Part shown: piece by piece, positions 34,530 to 47,431 of the stretch | Layout: every line of letters begins with the position of its first letter | Position numbering within the stretch: position 1 is the stretch's first letter | The notes under the pieces: model-generated | Seen by the model: only the letters and a program-made list of their open reading frames with translations | The model's database searches: none | Told to the model about the DNA's origin: nothing | Made by a program: the position numbers and the translations under genes | NCBI GenBank assembly: GCA_037074615.1 | Contig: CM073534.1 | Coordinates: 10,164,861 to 10,228,860, forward strand | DNA from: Leucaena leucocephala | Taxonomy: Eukaryota > Streptophyta > Magnoliopsida > Fabales > Fabaceae | Direction: 5' to 3' | Length of the DNA: 64,000 nucleotides

Positions 34530-35351
34530 TCCACAATGATAGAATATGATATATTCATATTATAAGTTAAATATTATATAAAAATAGGATAGTGAATAAT
34601 ATTCAATTTTTATTTTTTTTTCATCAAAATCTCAAGAGGGTTCATGCTTATTTTTTAAAATCAACTAAATTATCCACAAATACCTTAAGAATATAAAATA
34701 AGAAATTGAATTAGGCATGGCCCGATATCTAAATCCATTCCAAGCTTTATTAATTTATGGGTGTGTTTGGGGAAAATTTTAATGAGTTCAATTTTAAAAA
34801 ATAAATAAGTGAAATTATAAAATTTTAATAAAGAGATAAAAATTAAAAAAATTAATTAAAAACTTTTAATTCTACTTATTTAATATTTTAAAATTAAATC
34901 TTTTATTTTGTTTTATCTTTTACCATCTCTTCTATTTCCTTCGTACTAAACATATATTTACCCTATGTTTTGGTAGGAAAATAATTATAAAAAAAATAAT
35001 ATTAGAAATATATATTTTAAAAAATAATGAAGTTTTTTACTAGTTTTAGTAGTTCTCCTCCCACTGTTCTTTGTACCCAAACATAACCTTATAAATATGT
35101 TTAGTGAGAAATAATGAAGTAGAAAATATATAGATATAATCTCCTAATCTCAATCTCTCTTGGATAAGTCAAGTTGTTTTCAAAACTCTGTCGACTTAAA
35201 AAGCATAAATGGAAAGTAAAATTTCTTCTCTTTGATTTAGATTTAATTAGCCAACTGCATGAGCACAACATTTATCTTTATTATAATTAATAATTTTGTA
35301 GAAAGGAAATTCCAGAATAAAATACCTGCTATTTATTACAAACTTCAAACC

Positions 35352-35398
<47 letters not shown>

Positions 35399-36394
35399 CT
35401 AAAATAGCTGTGCAATGGCACAAACTAGGTGTCACTTTATTTTTCAGATTTGCCCAATAAATCTCCCTTGTTTTTTGCCATTTAAATATGACATAAAGTG
35501 TAATATATCCTCTTTCATATATATACTGCCTATATTATTTGATTATTTTTCACTTCTATTTAAAGGCAAATATCTAGCCATAAGATGTTTTTCTTACATA
35601 AGAATAAGATTTGAACCTCTGGTCAATAGACTAAATAATATAATTATTAAATTATATCTGCATAATTTAAATACAGTATATCCTTAATTATATGTAAAAT
35701 ATTTTATGCATAGCTAAAATTAATATAAAGTAACATCTAGTATTATTTCTCAATAATATCTAATATATTAATCTTATTTATATTGTATCTAACACTTCTC
35801 ATATTATTTTTAAATTATATACAACATTTTAATCTTATTATATAGTTGAGAAATAAAATTAGATATTAAATACTATTTTACTCTATGTGACATAAAACTT
35901 GAAAGAGAGTTACACGTGAGAGTTAAATTCTTAAATAAATTTTAAATATTTTTAAATAATAAAAATATAATAGAGAAATTTTTCTTTCCTGAATTTTTAC
36001 TTATATAAACTTCAAAATTTGGTACACAGTGGGTTGTTGGGCCAAGATGGTCAAAATCTTACTTCACTATTTTCAATCTTCTCAACCGCCTTCTTTACCA
36101 TTTTAAATATACAAATGCATAAAATTACATTTATCGAGGGATAAAATATTTTTTATAGAAAAAATAAAAATGAAGTTCACAATCACACCAACTCATAAAA
36201 CAGAATCTGAGTTTTTTAATTTTTTTTTATATAAAAAAAAACTGGGGCGTGAATTTCATGAGGAAGTCCCACATGGTTTACTGTGGTTTTCTACTGTCTA
36301 GGGTTAAAAATAAAATAAGAAAAAAAAGATGAAAGATGTAATAATATTTAGTGACTGGGAGTGGGACTCTGCTCTGATAAGTCGGATACAGGTT

Positions 36395-36431
<37 letters not shown>

Positions 36432-37827
36432 ATAGGAATATTCCTTCCCACTTCTCTCTTTTTTACATGCTTTGGTAAGATAAAGTTGGATTAGAGATTT
36501 TCACTTTTTCACTTTTTGCAGCGCTTTTAAAGTTCTCATTTTTCAAAAACACATACAGGAATGGAATATTTTTTTTAATTCACATTTCTTTTTATTTCTT
36601 TTTTATTATTTTTTTAATATTTTCTTCAGTTTTGTTGCTTGTGCTTGCCTCCTCCTTACGGTGTTCTAGATGCCACGAGCGTTGCTTCCTGCCGGCGGCA
36701 AGGCACCACTTACTCCCTGCCCTATAAAACATCTAAAAAATTTTAATTATTAAAATAGAAGCTAATTAAAATAAAATATGAAGTTAAATTACTTGATAAC
36801 AATCTTTATTTTTAAAACATGACAATAATTTTGATTAACTTTAAATATATACCAATATTGTTATAAACGTTAATTAATTTTAGTATTAGTTATATTTTAT
36901 ATGTATATAAATAACTTCAAATTTTGTATGATTAATTGTATAAAATTAGATAATCTGCTACTACTATTCCTGAAGTTCATCTTATATACGTGTCACCTCC
37001 ATAGTCTTGCAAACTTTACAACAAATCCCCTAAGCTCATTTATTTCTGCCGATAACTCCTCTATTATTACTCTTATCCATTCCTTATATGGAATTTCTTT
37101 CTATAATAATTTAGAGTTGAGTATTATCATATTTAATTAAAAATAATTATCTAAAATATTTTTTTTATATTAACACAAACTTAAACTTAAAAATTTATTA
37201 TTTAAATTGTCAAAACTCATTTGGGTCAATTTCTATTTAGTTGCTTATCTGTCATCTTTAAATGTTAATGGAGTTGTTTGAAATTTAGGGAAATTGTGTA
37301 ATTTTAACATTTATAACCTTTTTTTTTTATAAAAATTATACAAAATATTAAATTAATATAATATTTCACGTAATATTTTATTACTCTTATATTAATTTAA
37401 CTAATTTTTTATTTAATTAAATTAATTAAATATATTATATATTTATTTAAGAGTAAGTATTTATTTAGTTAAATTTTAACAAAATTTAAAGGATTAAATG
37501 AAAATTAATAAAAAAAATTGTCAATTAATCCGATGTACAGTGGTACTCTCTGTACAGTCTCAAGATATCAACCTCCGACCTAATTTTACACATCCCATCA
37601 AATAAATAAATCCATGACACAGTTGTTGAGCTATTATTAAACAAGATTTTTATTTAGAAAAGTGATTTGAAAATTTAGTGAAACTGACATTTGGGGAACG
37701 GAGAAAAAAAGTTTTATGCCTTTCCTTTCCTTGCTGAAGGATTTGTTTAAATGAAAAAAAAAATTAAAATTGTCAATTCTAGGAGTTTTCAAAATTTGTA
37801 CATAATTTTTTTTTCCTGCCGTTCTAT
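34530..37827. other. AT-rich spacer
   Basis: No supportable gene. 34745-35090 has GTGTTTGGGG at the left and CCCAAACATAAC at the right and may be an old MITE of the GTTTGG-ended kind. (TA)n tracts lie at about 35353-35396 and 36396-36428. 36640-36720 is a small GC-richer patch with no frame. Confidence 0.5.
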
Positions 37828-37833
37828 TTTATT
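37828..37833 (-). terminator. Possible polyadenylation signal of the DUF506 gene
   Basis: AATAAA on the minus strand, 186 bases past the stop codon, in A/T-rich sequence. Plant poly(A) signals are loose, so this is one candidate only. Confidence 0.3.
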
Positions 37834-38018
37834 ACATGGATCATATCATATAGTTGCTTCTTACAAAAACCTCTCCCTACATCCTTTAAATATCTCAAAA
37901 AAACAAAAATAACAAAAAAATAAAATAAAAGAAGAGAGATTTATCCGAATTTCTCTCATCATATTTTTTTAATTAAGGATTAGGGAGAAAGAAAAGAAAA
38001 AGTACGAAGTCCAAAATT

Positions 38019-39564
38019 TTACTTCGAAGGATTCTCTTTGAGGAGAGAGGCTAATCCGGTGACGACCTTGGTTCCTTTCTCAATACTCTTCGGTTTGATC
38101 GCCGGCAGCTGCCACGACGGCGACCCCGTAACGACCATTGCCGGCTTGGTTGTCTCGTCGACGGGATTGGCCTCCGGCTCCGGATCCGGCCGAGAGCTTT
38201 TCTCGCCGAATATCAACTCCAACTCGCCACAATCGTCCTCCGTCGTCGCCGACTCATCGTCACCGTCACCGTCGCCATCGCCGATCCCGCTCCCCTTCTT
38301 CGAGGTCTGCGATTCCGAAACGACGTCGGATGAGACGGAAGAGGACGATGGGGGTTGCTTGGTCCTAGTATAGGGAGAAGACAGCCACTTGGCTTGCATA
38401 TACTCCGCCTTCCTCCACGGCGGAAAGTGCATCCCTTTCTTCTTCAGGCTCTGCTTCGCTGCCTCCGATATGATCGATATGATCTGACTAAGGCGATCTG
38501 ATTTTCCGACAAAAATGTGAGGCAGTAACTGGAGGATGCTTTTGTAAGTACCCGTCGATCGAGCGATCTCGAACTCTGATCGGAAATCGATGTCTATAAA
38601 CAATCTATCCGATTCTACGATGACATCGATGTACTCATATTCACCTGAAAATCAAAGAGGAAATTTCCGTTTATTAATTTCTGTTTTCAATTGAAATTTC
38701 TAAACAAAAACATTCAGAAAAAAATTGAGGGAGAAAAGGGTACCAGCTGGGCAAGATGGGGTTTTGTCCCATTTGGATTTACAGATGGAACAATCGTAGC
38801 CAAGCAAAGAAAGGCCTTCTGTAACGATCTTCCTCAAATCATCTTTATGTTTATGGACCTTGTTGTTCTCAACGATCTTCGCAGTGTCAGCTAACAGGTT
38901 CCTCTCGGCAACACTAGCGCATAAAATCAAACTCTGGAAAAAGGAGGAAGGAAAAAAGGAAAAGGAGAAATCAACTTCAGCTTTACTAATTTTTTGCTTT
39001 GCTTGGTTTCTAGGAAAATGACAGAAAATCTGAATTTGCGAAAAATTCGGTACTATCTAGGCTTCCGATTTTGCGATTTCATCTCAAAACCGCAAGGTAA
39101 ACGCAGGATGAGTTAGCGACATTTACCTTCAGCATGTCGCCAGCATCACTGAACGATCCGCCGGAGTTTGATTCACCGAAAGTACCGAACAAGTCGAATT
39201 CCTCGTCGGAACTATCATTACTGTTTCCGTTGAAACAATTGCAGCGATTGCGACCGCATTTCTGAGGCGGTGGCTGTTTCTCGTTAATTTCCTCCATGAA
39301 ATTCTGCACCATTTTATCCAAGCAAACTGAGCTGGGCTCGAACTCCGAGCCTCCTCCTCCATCTTTCTGATTCTGAGGTTCCCCGCCGATCGATTTCTCC
39401 GCAGAGGAAGTCTTCAAAACGCTTGGGGACTGACGATCGAACACAAACAGCCTCCTGAGCCGCGACTTCAACACTGGTTTCGCCACATCGTTTCTTACAG
39501 TTACATCCTTCAGTTTCTGGGAATCAACAGGAATATCAATCGGCTGTATTTTCATCGGAGGCAT
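38019..39564 (-). CDS. DUF506 family protein (PDDEXK-like nuclease fold), three exons
   Basis: Plant-specific protein of Pfam DUF506. Exons on the minus strand are 39564-39127, 38933-38744 and 38644-38019 (417 codons plus stop). Introns are GT-AG, 193 and 99 bp (MLK|GTAAAT...TTTTCCAG|SLILC; phase 1 GCTG|GTACCC...TTTTCAG|GTGAA). Residues 1-146 hold the N-terminal PMKIQPIDI, a basic RLRRLF, CLDKMVQNFMEE (81-92), CGRNRCNCFNG and an acidic SSDEEFD. The domain (about 147-300) has CASVAERNLLADTAKIVE, LFIDIDFRSEFEIARS (224-239), LPHIFVGKSDRL and GMHFPPWRK (280-288). The tail is Ser-rich and acidic. An in-frame ATG at 39624 would add 20 residues, but the family starts MxPMKIQPID, so 39564 is preferred. 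Arabidopsis relatives (RXR1) bind calmodulin and repress root-hair growth; the role here is inferred. The gene is intact. Confidence 0.95.
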
Positions 39565-40310
39565 GGCTGAGAAAATTTTGAAGATGATCGGAAAACCTGG
39601 TTCCTTTCTACCTCTCTCTTTCACAACCTCGTAATTACACTAAACTGTACCACTCTGCGTCAGCTCTGCTCCATTTTCAGAGCTGGATGAACTTCACTTG
39701 CTCAAAAAAGGGTCAAGTATCTAAAGCGACAAAGTCATACACAGATTCTGAAAATGTACATCGAAATTAAAAGACTCCTCTCTCTTTCCAAGGAAGAAGA
39801 ACAAGAACTAGCTAGAACACTAAGCAAATCCAAGCAGTAACCCAGTCAAACAACCATTCATCAACTACAACTCTGGTCAGCAAAAAAACAACCACTCACA
39901 GAATCGACTCGCTTTTTCACCGATCAACAAACAGAAAAGCAAAAAAATAAATCTACCAAAACTTATGTACGACACGACGCGAAACCGAGAAACCGATAAT
40001 TTTCTCAAGACACACAGAAGAAGAGTCGAATCGCTTCTAGATAAAGCGAGAAAGGAAGGAGATCGCTATTTTAAGGCCAGGATTTTCGTTAAAAACGTGA
40101 CGGCGATGATCGGAGAGACGAGCATTGTTCATCGACAACAAAGACAGGTTCGCCGGAATATTCATCTCTCCGGCGAGCTGAGGATCGCCGGCGATGGAAC
40201 TCGGTGGACGGAGGTAATGGGGAAAAAGGCAAATAAGAAAGCTTATGAGGAGGGGACCCCTCTGCTTTTCCTTTTTTGTGTGGAGCTATTAGGATTAGGC
40301 GATAGTGTGT
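39565..40310 (-). promoter_or_regulatory. 5' leader of the DUF506 gene, possibly with an intron
   Basis: From the TATA box near 40330, transcription would start near 40300, leaving about 740 nt before the ATG. On the minus strand the stretch contains several upstream ATGs, and TTTTCTCAG|CC immediately precedes the start codon, so a leader intron ending there is possible. The plus-strand 117-codon frame at 39965-40318 lies opposite this leader and shows no family character. Confidence 0.45.
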
Positions 40311-40325
40311 GCGGGTGAGCTTGCG

Positions 40326-40335
40326 TTATTTATAG
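40326..40335 (-). promoter_or_regulatory. TATA box of the DUF506 gene
   Basis: The minus strand reads CTATAAATAA, close to the plant consensus, in a GC-balanced promoter. Confidence 0.65.
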
Positions 40336-40371
40336 TGCGAGGAGCCTCATGCTGATTGGGACGGACTCTGT

Positions 40372-40482
40372 CACGTGTGATCCCACGTGGCATTGAACAT
40401 TTGGGGAACGCAGGGGGCTATCGTGACCGCGAATGCACCGAGGCAAACACGCTAGTATTTGGATCTATGACGCGTGTCCGAC
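40372..40482 (-). promoter_or_regulatory. ABA/cold-type cis-element cluster upstream of the DUF506 gene
   Basis: Two CACGTG cores (40372-40377 and 40384-40389, the second inside the palindrome CCACGTGG) lie 40-60 bp upstream of the TATA box. About 80 bp further is ACGCGTGTC (40470-40478), like the CE3 coupling element, overlapping CCGAC (40478-40482), the DRE/CRT core bound by DREB/CBF factors. ABRE plus a coupling element plus DRE is the known composition of ABA-, drought- and cold-responsive plant promoters. Response is inferred. Confidence 0.5.
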
Positions 40483-40898
40483 CTGGTAATCCTGCTGTAG
40501 AAATTGATTCCTATCATGGAAATGACTATGGAACCCTTGGCACTTGTTTGGAATAACGGGTAGATACCCCTCGTAATCCGGATTATCGAAAACTTAACCA
40601 CAAATGCATAGTAATTGTATGTGTGTGTATGGGTGTGCATTGCCTGCGTCTGTGTTTTCTAAAATAAAATAATTAATTTTTTAGATGTAGTTAACTCTTA
40701 TGATAATTCAAAACTCATTGGGATTTTTTTTCTAATACTCAATTTTTTTTATTTATCATTTGATAAGCTAGTCCGACTTCAAATCTCATCTAACGATACA
40801 TTTAGAAGAAAGAAACTGTGTCTCAAAAAAAAAATACAGAAAATCCCATGAAAAAAGATAATCTTGCTCATTTAATTTTATCTGTCAGTCAGTGATTC

Positions 40899-41205
40899 GT
40901 TCATTTGAATTTTTTTGATTCATTCATTTAGATTTCTTTTCCCTGTCTCTCAATTTATTCTTATTTGTCCTTTATCGATTCATTCACTTGGATTTATTTT
41001 CTCTGCATCTCAATTTATTTTTATATATAGTTTAGCTATTCATTCGCTTGGATTTTTTTTCTTTGCATATCAATTTATTTATATATGTCATTTATCTATT
41101 CGTTCACTTGGATTTATTTTACCTGCATCTCAATTTATTTTTATTTGTTTTTTATAAATTAATTCACTTGGATTTCTTTTCTCCGCGTCTCACTTTATTT
41201 TTTGA
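40899..41205. repeat. 60-bp tandem repeat, about five copies
   Basis: Units repeat exactly every 60 bases (starting near 40921, 40981, 41041, 41101 and 41161, with a partial one from 40899). The core is CATTCACTTGGATTTATTTT followed by CTCTGCATCTCAATTTATTT. Because 60 is a multiple of three, a plus frame gives a 20-residue repeat (IHSLGFIFSASQFIFIYSL); this is a by-product. Degenerate relatives occur at about 42345-42560. Confidence 0.9.
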
Positions 41206-43540
41206 ACAATTAATATGAAAATCCGTATTTATTTACCTCAATTTTCAATTAGTTTCATATAGTTCATTCTATATGAATTATATTTTTTTTTGTAGAGTGC
41301 AAATAGTATTAACTGACTAATAGCTATAAACTAATTTTTTTAAGGTATAGAGATCACTCACATGAATTTGATCCCTCTTAACAAATTATTTTTCATGCGC
41401 ACAGAGTTTGAATAGATGATATTATATTTAAAAAACCTAACTATCTATTAATACTGTCAAACTTTGTTAGTTATCTGAATTAGGTTTTTATTGCTTGATT
41501 TACTAATTTTAATTTATATATTTTATAAAATTTTAATTATAATAATGCAAGAGTGTTAAAATCGGGTAAAATGAAATGAGATAGATCCTATGAAATTCAT
41601 GAAATTTTATAAATTAAAATTAACATATTTTACATTTAACAATGGATACCTGTAAAAGATCAAACTTTGAGAATATAATTTAAATAAAATAAACTATAAG
41701 GACCAATATATTAGATTTCTATTTATTTTATAATTAGATACAAGGATCCCCCAGATTTTGCTAAAATTAAAAGGACTTTCTTTCTGCTTTTAAAACTTCT
41801 ATTTTAATACAATTTTTGTTAACATTGTTAATAATATTATTTTAAAATTCTTAAAATACTTTTTTGTTAATGAAAATTTATATTAAACATCTTAAAATTA
41901 TTCTCAATCAAAATCTAATACAAAGTTTACATTAAAAATATAACATGTGTGTTAAACAATGTTAAATAGTTAAGTATAATCATATTGAAAAAATGCTAAA
42001 AAATTCAAATTAAAAATTAATAAATTTTGGGATAAAATAAAAAATAAGTTAAACTGAAAGTTAAAAGTTTGAAGAAAAAAACAGAAAGAGTTAAAAAAAA
42101 TATAAGTATTAATATTTATGTCACGAAAATATACCTTGGTGAAAAAGAAGTTAAATTAGTAATTTTAGATAAATTAGTGCTTGAGTGAATAAAGATAAGA
42201 AATCATGAACAAGGAAAATCTGCAAAACAATTTTTTTTGGGTGGTCCATGTAAAGTTTTAGAAAAGAGGGGAGTTTCTATAATTAAAATAAAATATAAAG
42301 AAGCTTCAGTATTTTACTCTAAACTTTATTTATTTGTCATTTAGGAATAACTCGTTCAGGTTTTTTGCCCCCGCGTATTTCAATTTATTTTTATATATCA
42401 TTTTAGTGATACCTTTTTTTTGGATTTCTTTTCTCTCTATCTCAATTTGGAATTTTTGTTTGTTTAGGGATGCCAACACACTTATATTTATTTTCTCTCA
42501 ATCTTAATTTATTTTTTATAACTCATTTCAATTTCTTTTTCAATCTTAATTTATTTTTATATAGGGAAAATTAGGGGGAAGGTCCTATAGGCCCTTCTTT
42601 TTAATTTTCCCCTAAATTTTTTATGTATTTAATTAATTAGACTCACTAAACTCTATCCTAATGTAACTATCAATCAACGTAACTAAATTTTAATATTCTT
42701 ATTACCATGCTAAGTTAGAGAGAGAGAATGAGGATGGTAAATCAACAATATAGTTATATAAAAAAAGGGGGGGAAGTTAAACAAAATACTCAATAAAATT
42801 GTTGAATTAGACCTTTTAATTAAAAATATATTTAAATATTTAATTGTTAAACATGAGTCATATATTGGTAAGATTATCTTAAAAAATGGCCCTTATCAAG
42901 TCTTGGGCTCTTTAATTCTAACAACTAATTTTTAGGGAGTGATTCTCACGCTCTCTGACTAGTAAAAGGATGAATGAAGTGCCCTTATAAGGTATTGGAT
43001 TTTCTAACTCTAATAACTAGATTTTAGGGCATCATTCTGTTAATGCTCGTTACATATGATAAGGCTTGTTATTACTTTATAATAATATGATTAATGTAAT
43101 ATAAAATATGTTTAAAATTAAACACAAAGAAAAGAAGGAGAAGAGAAAACTAATGTTTAGATAATAGTTAAGCCTCACGAGCCTTATAGAGCCAACTCCT
43201 AGACGTCCCCTCGGCTCCATAATATATCAAAAACTCAAGTTTAGTCTGGAGATGGAGATGATAATTAAGCAAAACGCATCATTTTTCAATGAAAAAATCA
43301 TATATTTTCTCGCTTTTAATTTGCCCACAAATACTCATCTTCTAATAATGAATCATCCAGAGGGTTACTCTTATCTGAAAAATTATTATAAATAGAAATA
43401 TTTTATCATTCAAATTTTCAATTCTAGAATTGAAAAAGCAACACACTTGGGGGAAGTGGGTTTCTCCAATTCCAAAACATCTCGTACCAAGCAACACAAT
43501 TTTACTTATTCCTTGATCTAGTCCCAACACCACACCTTTA
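41206..43540. other. AT-rich spacer with degenerate relatives of the 60-bp repeat
   Basis: No gene. 42345-42560 repeats GGATTTCTTTTCTCTCTATC and TCAATTTATTTTTATATA-type words with irregular spacing, like decayed units of the 40899-41205 array. A minus frame at 43342-43545 (67 codons) has no recognised family. Confidence 0.5.
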
Positions 43541-43544
43541 TGCA

Positions 43545-44222
43545 TTGTTTGGTATAAGGAATTTAGAGAGGAGAGGAGAGGAAAAGAGGAATTTTACTTC
43601 TCTCCCCTTATTTAGCTCTATAAAATATTTAGGAGGGGAGGAAAAATTTAAAAAAAATTTCCTCCCCTCCCCAACTTTACCTCCCCTCCAAATTTGGGGG
43701 AATTTAGAGGGGAGGTATAAAATTATTATTTTATAATATTAATATACCTATAATTTTTTTAATATCTCAATATTATCTCAATATTATATTTTATTAAAAT
43801 ATTTTATAAAATAATATAAGATAAATTTATTTATATAAAAATATTTTCCCTCCTAAACCAAACAAGGTAAAAAAAAATTCCTCCCCTCCCCAACTTTACC
43901 TCCCCTCCAAATTTGGGGAAATTTGGAGGGGAGGTATGAAATTGTTATTTTATAATATTAATATATTCATAATTTTTTTAATATACTAATATTATATTTT
44001 ATTAAAATATTCTATAAAATAATATAAAATAAATTTATTTATATAAAAATATTTTTTCTCTTTTTTCTTCCTAAACCAAATAAAGTAATATAAAAATCTC
44101 TCCCCTCTCCTCCCTTAATTTTAATCCAAACAAGATAATAATAAAATTCTTCTCCTTCTCTTCTTTCATTTTCCTTTTATTAAAATCCTTCTCCTCCTCT
44201 CTCTTCTATTGAGCCAAACATA
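43545..44222. mobile_element. GTTTGG-ended MITE-like repeat with an internal 219-bp duplication
   Basis: Left end near ATTGTTTGGTAT, right end near GAGCCAAACATAAC (short inverted ends). GA-rich arm at the left, CT-rich arm at the right. A block that begins CCTCCCCTCCCCAACTTTAC and ends CTAAACCAAA occurs twice, at about 43661-43862 and 43880-44083, offset 219 bp. Each block holds a foldback CCTCCCCTCCAAATTTGGGG...GGAGGGGAGG. Superfamily unknown; no clear TSD was found. Confidence 0.6.
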
Positions 44223-47200
44223 ACTTTAGTCCTATGTACCAAATTTAGCCTTCAAATTAAAGCTATCAAACTCACCAGTCTAAACAAACTCGTGACAAGG
44301 AGATAACTTTAGATTGTGAATTCAAATCATAAACTGGCAAAAGTTTACTTTTATTAATAAATATATATTAAAAGCATATGATTAAATAATTAAAAGATAA
44401 AAGATAACCAACAATTTAATTTAAATATATTTTAAATCTAACTAATTGACATTAAATCCATAAATATTTATATTTTATCACAATAAAAAAATTATATGAA
44501 TTTCATATATTAAGTCGTCAAACATAATTAAATCTAAAAATTAATATAAATTTAAAAATAAATTGACATAATTTTATAAGTTAAAAATATAAAAATGTTA
44601 TACTCAATAATTAAAGTCATGAGTTTAACCGAATTTGTTGTTAACATGATTTTAAATAAAAGTTGACACAATTTTATATAATAAAAATATAAAAATAATA
44701 AAATTGGATAATCGTGAGTTAGACAACAATACTTAAAACACAATCTCTAATCATCAGCACATGGGTTCTTTGACATATCATGAAGTGTTTTGTTAAATTA
44801 TTTGTTTTTCGATTTAATCAAAAGCCTAATATCTATTTTTTTTCATAGATAATTATTTTCAACCCTAGAATAATTATTAGTGGAGACAAAAATCTACTTA
44901 AATAGTGCAAAATTAGAAGAAGAAAAATAGAAAGGTATACATATCAATAGATTCTTCCGCCTAAAATACACGTTTTAATTACTTTTTATCATGTTTAACA
45001 CATAAATTAAGCGTAAAGAGTATATACTTAAACATCATTCCAAGTCTAAGCACATTTACTTCAAAGGGTGACAAAGAATCATACAATTAGGGTAGATTCA
45101 ATTAACATGTGTTTTCATCTAATCTCATAAAAAATATTTCAACCACATGTTTTTACTATTACCATTTGATAGCATAATGGGGATTGATTTAGTGGACGGT
45201 GATTAATTTTTATTTTAAAAATGGTGAATATTATATATAGGTAGATAAAAAAAAATCATATCAAGAGAGAGCTTCTTCATTTAACTTGAATGATAATACT
45301 TAAATCTAACGTGATAATATTATTGGATATAGAATAATTAAATAAAACTATATCTACCATATATTTTTATTTTTTTATCATGTCATTTGCTATAGTAAAT
45401 AAAATAATTTTGGTTTAAATTATAAATATGATATTAATCGAGTGGAAGGCAATCGATTTCCTTTTAATAAAATTCGAAGATTATAGGTAGATGAAAACGA
45501 AAAATTAAAAGAGCTTCTTCATTTAATATGAAGGATAGTACTTAAATTTATTTAATTAGATAATTAAATAAAAAATTGAGATGACATGTCATAATCATAT
45601 AGTATAGGTTAAAGCTAACTGAAAATAAATAATTTCATAAAATAATGTATCAAAGAATTCATAAACTTGGGGTTAATGGACAAAGAAAAAACAATATTAG
45701 AGTAACTCATTTTGATTGGCCATTTATGTTGCAAGACTTTATTCAAATTCACCATTGAACTATTGAAATAGCGTAATCTAATTGGTTGATGGGGATTGAT
45801 GTTCTAGTCTAGATTACTAAGAAATTACTAAAAAAAAATTGTGATAAAACCAACCATTCAATATATTATTTGTTTAGGTGAAATAATTTTTTGGCTACTT
45901 AAATAATAGATTAAAAAGATCAATCACCCAAAACACTGCATGTGAGATGGGATAATTTTTATTTATTTAGAGCCATGCTTATGTTCTAGATTGATCATTG
46001 ATGTTGAAATTCTGTACAGATAAGTGACTTTAATAATAAATATTATATTATTATAGTTAATATATTGTATAGAAATCACCCCTAAGATTATTCATGAGTG
46101 ATGAAGAGGTACATATATGATGACAATGGTGAAATGGCACCATGTTTTATAGTACATGAAAAGGACAAAAGAAATAACAAACAAAAATTGTAGTTAAGGA
46201 ATTTGAATCACATATTGATATTAAATAAAAAAAATTAAGTTCAAGATTAAAATTTCCAATTTAAAGACTAGAAATATAAATTTTTATATTTGTACATTTT
46301 ATTTTATTATATTTAAACTAAATTTAAAAATTCTTTAGTATAAATATCATTGATTTAGAATATTTAACTGTATTTTTTTTATTTTATAGCCACGTCATGT
46401 GAAAATGATGATTTTTGAGAGAGAGAGAGGGGAGGGGAGAGAGAGAGAGAATAAAAAACAAATAAAGACTAGGTCAGATCATCAAATCATGATAATCTCA
46501 CGATTTAATTTTTTCTTGTTGGATTATGATTCGCTCCCATAAATTATAATAAGTTGTGCTTAAATTAATAAATTCTATTTTAAATTTTTTGTGCACTCTC
46601 ATATAAAAATTTATTATTAATTTTTTTAAAACAAGTGAGTAACACAATAATAATATTTAATGCGAGAAATGATAATAGTTAGTGACATTTATAATTTAAC
46701 ATATTTTTTAATAAATAATTTTTATACGTAGAATTGTATAATAATTTTTCTGATTTTTTTTTCTTGGTCACAAATTGTCTAGCAATGCGTTATCTCTGGA
46801 ATTCATTAATAGTTAACTTGTCTTTCTAGTTGATTTAATTTAATTTTAATATTTTTGGTGCCAATCAATATCTAAATTTTACCAAAATTAAATTATATCT
46901 GTAAAATTTTGGGTCAGTTCAACTACTTTCATTTTCTTTGGAGCAATATATTCCCACACCTACGCGCATGTATGTATGTAACCAAAATTCTTACTCTTGA
47001 TATTCCTTCAAATCCATAAGAAAATCCCCAATTTATTATTTTTCAATCTATATTATAATATTTGATCCTTTCAAATAACTTCAATTTTAAAAATTATGCC
47101 CAATAAATATTATTCTCCCTAATCCTTTACTCTAATTTTCTCTTAAATTAATATTATATAAGATATTAAAATAATGTATGATTTATGGATGATTTCCATT

Positions 47201-47426
47201 TAGTTTGTTTGATGATTAATATTCTACTTTGAATTTAAATATTAAATTTTCATATTTATATATGAATATTATGATATATTTTAATTACAATATATTGTTT
47301 TAATTATAAATAATCTGACTCCATATCATATGATTGACTCTTGAGCTAGTACTTCAACTAATTCACTAATCAGTTCGATTTTTAATAACTTGTTATAAAG
47401 TCATGATCAATATAATTTTTTTGGGT
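44223..47426. other. AT-rich spacer
   Basis: No gene or structured element. A GA-rich patch (GAGAGAGAGGGGAGGGGAGA) lies at about 46419-46450. Confidence 0.5.
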
Positions 47427-47431
47427 ATAAT

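Noticed and set aside
38038..38373. Plus-strand 111-codon frame rich in Ser/Pro
   Set aside because: Antisense of the low-complexity tail of the DUF506 exon 3.
39965..40318. Plus-strand 117-codon Arg-rich frame
   Set aside because: It lies opposite the DUF506 leader, has no recognised domain, and ends in the TATA-proximal region of that promoter.
40915..41157. Plus-strand 80-codon hydrophobic repeat frame
   Set aside because: Consequence of the 60-bp tandem repeat having a length divisible by three.
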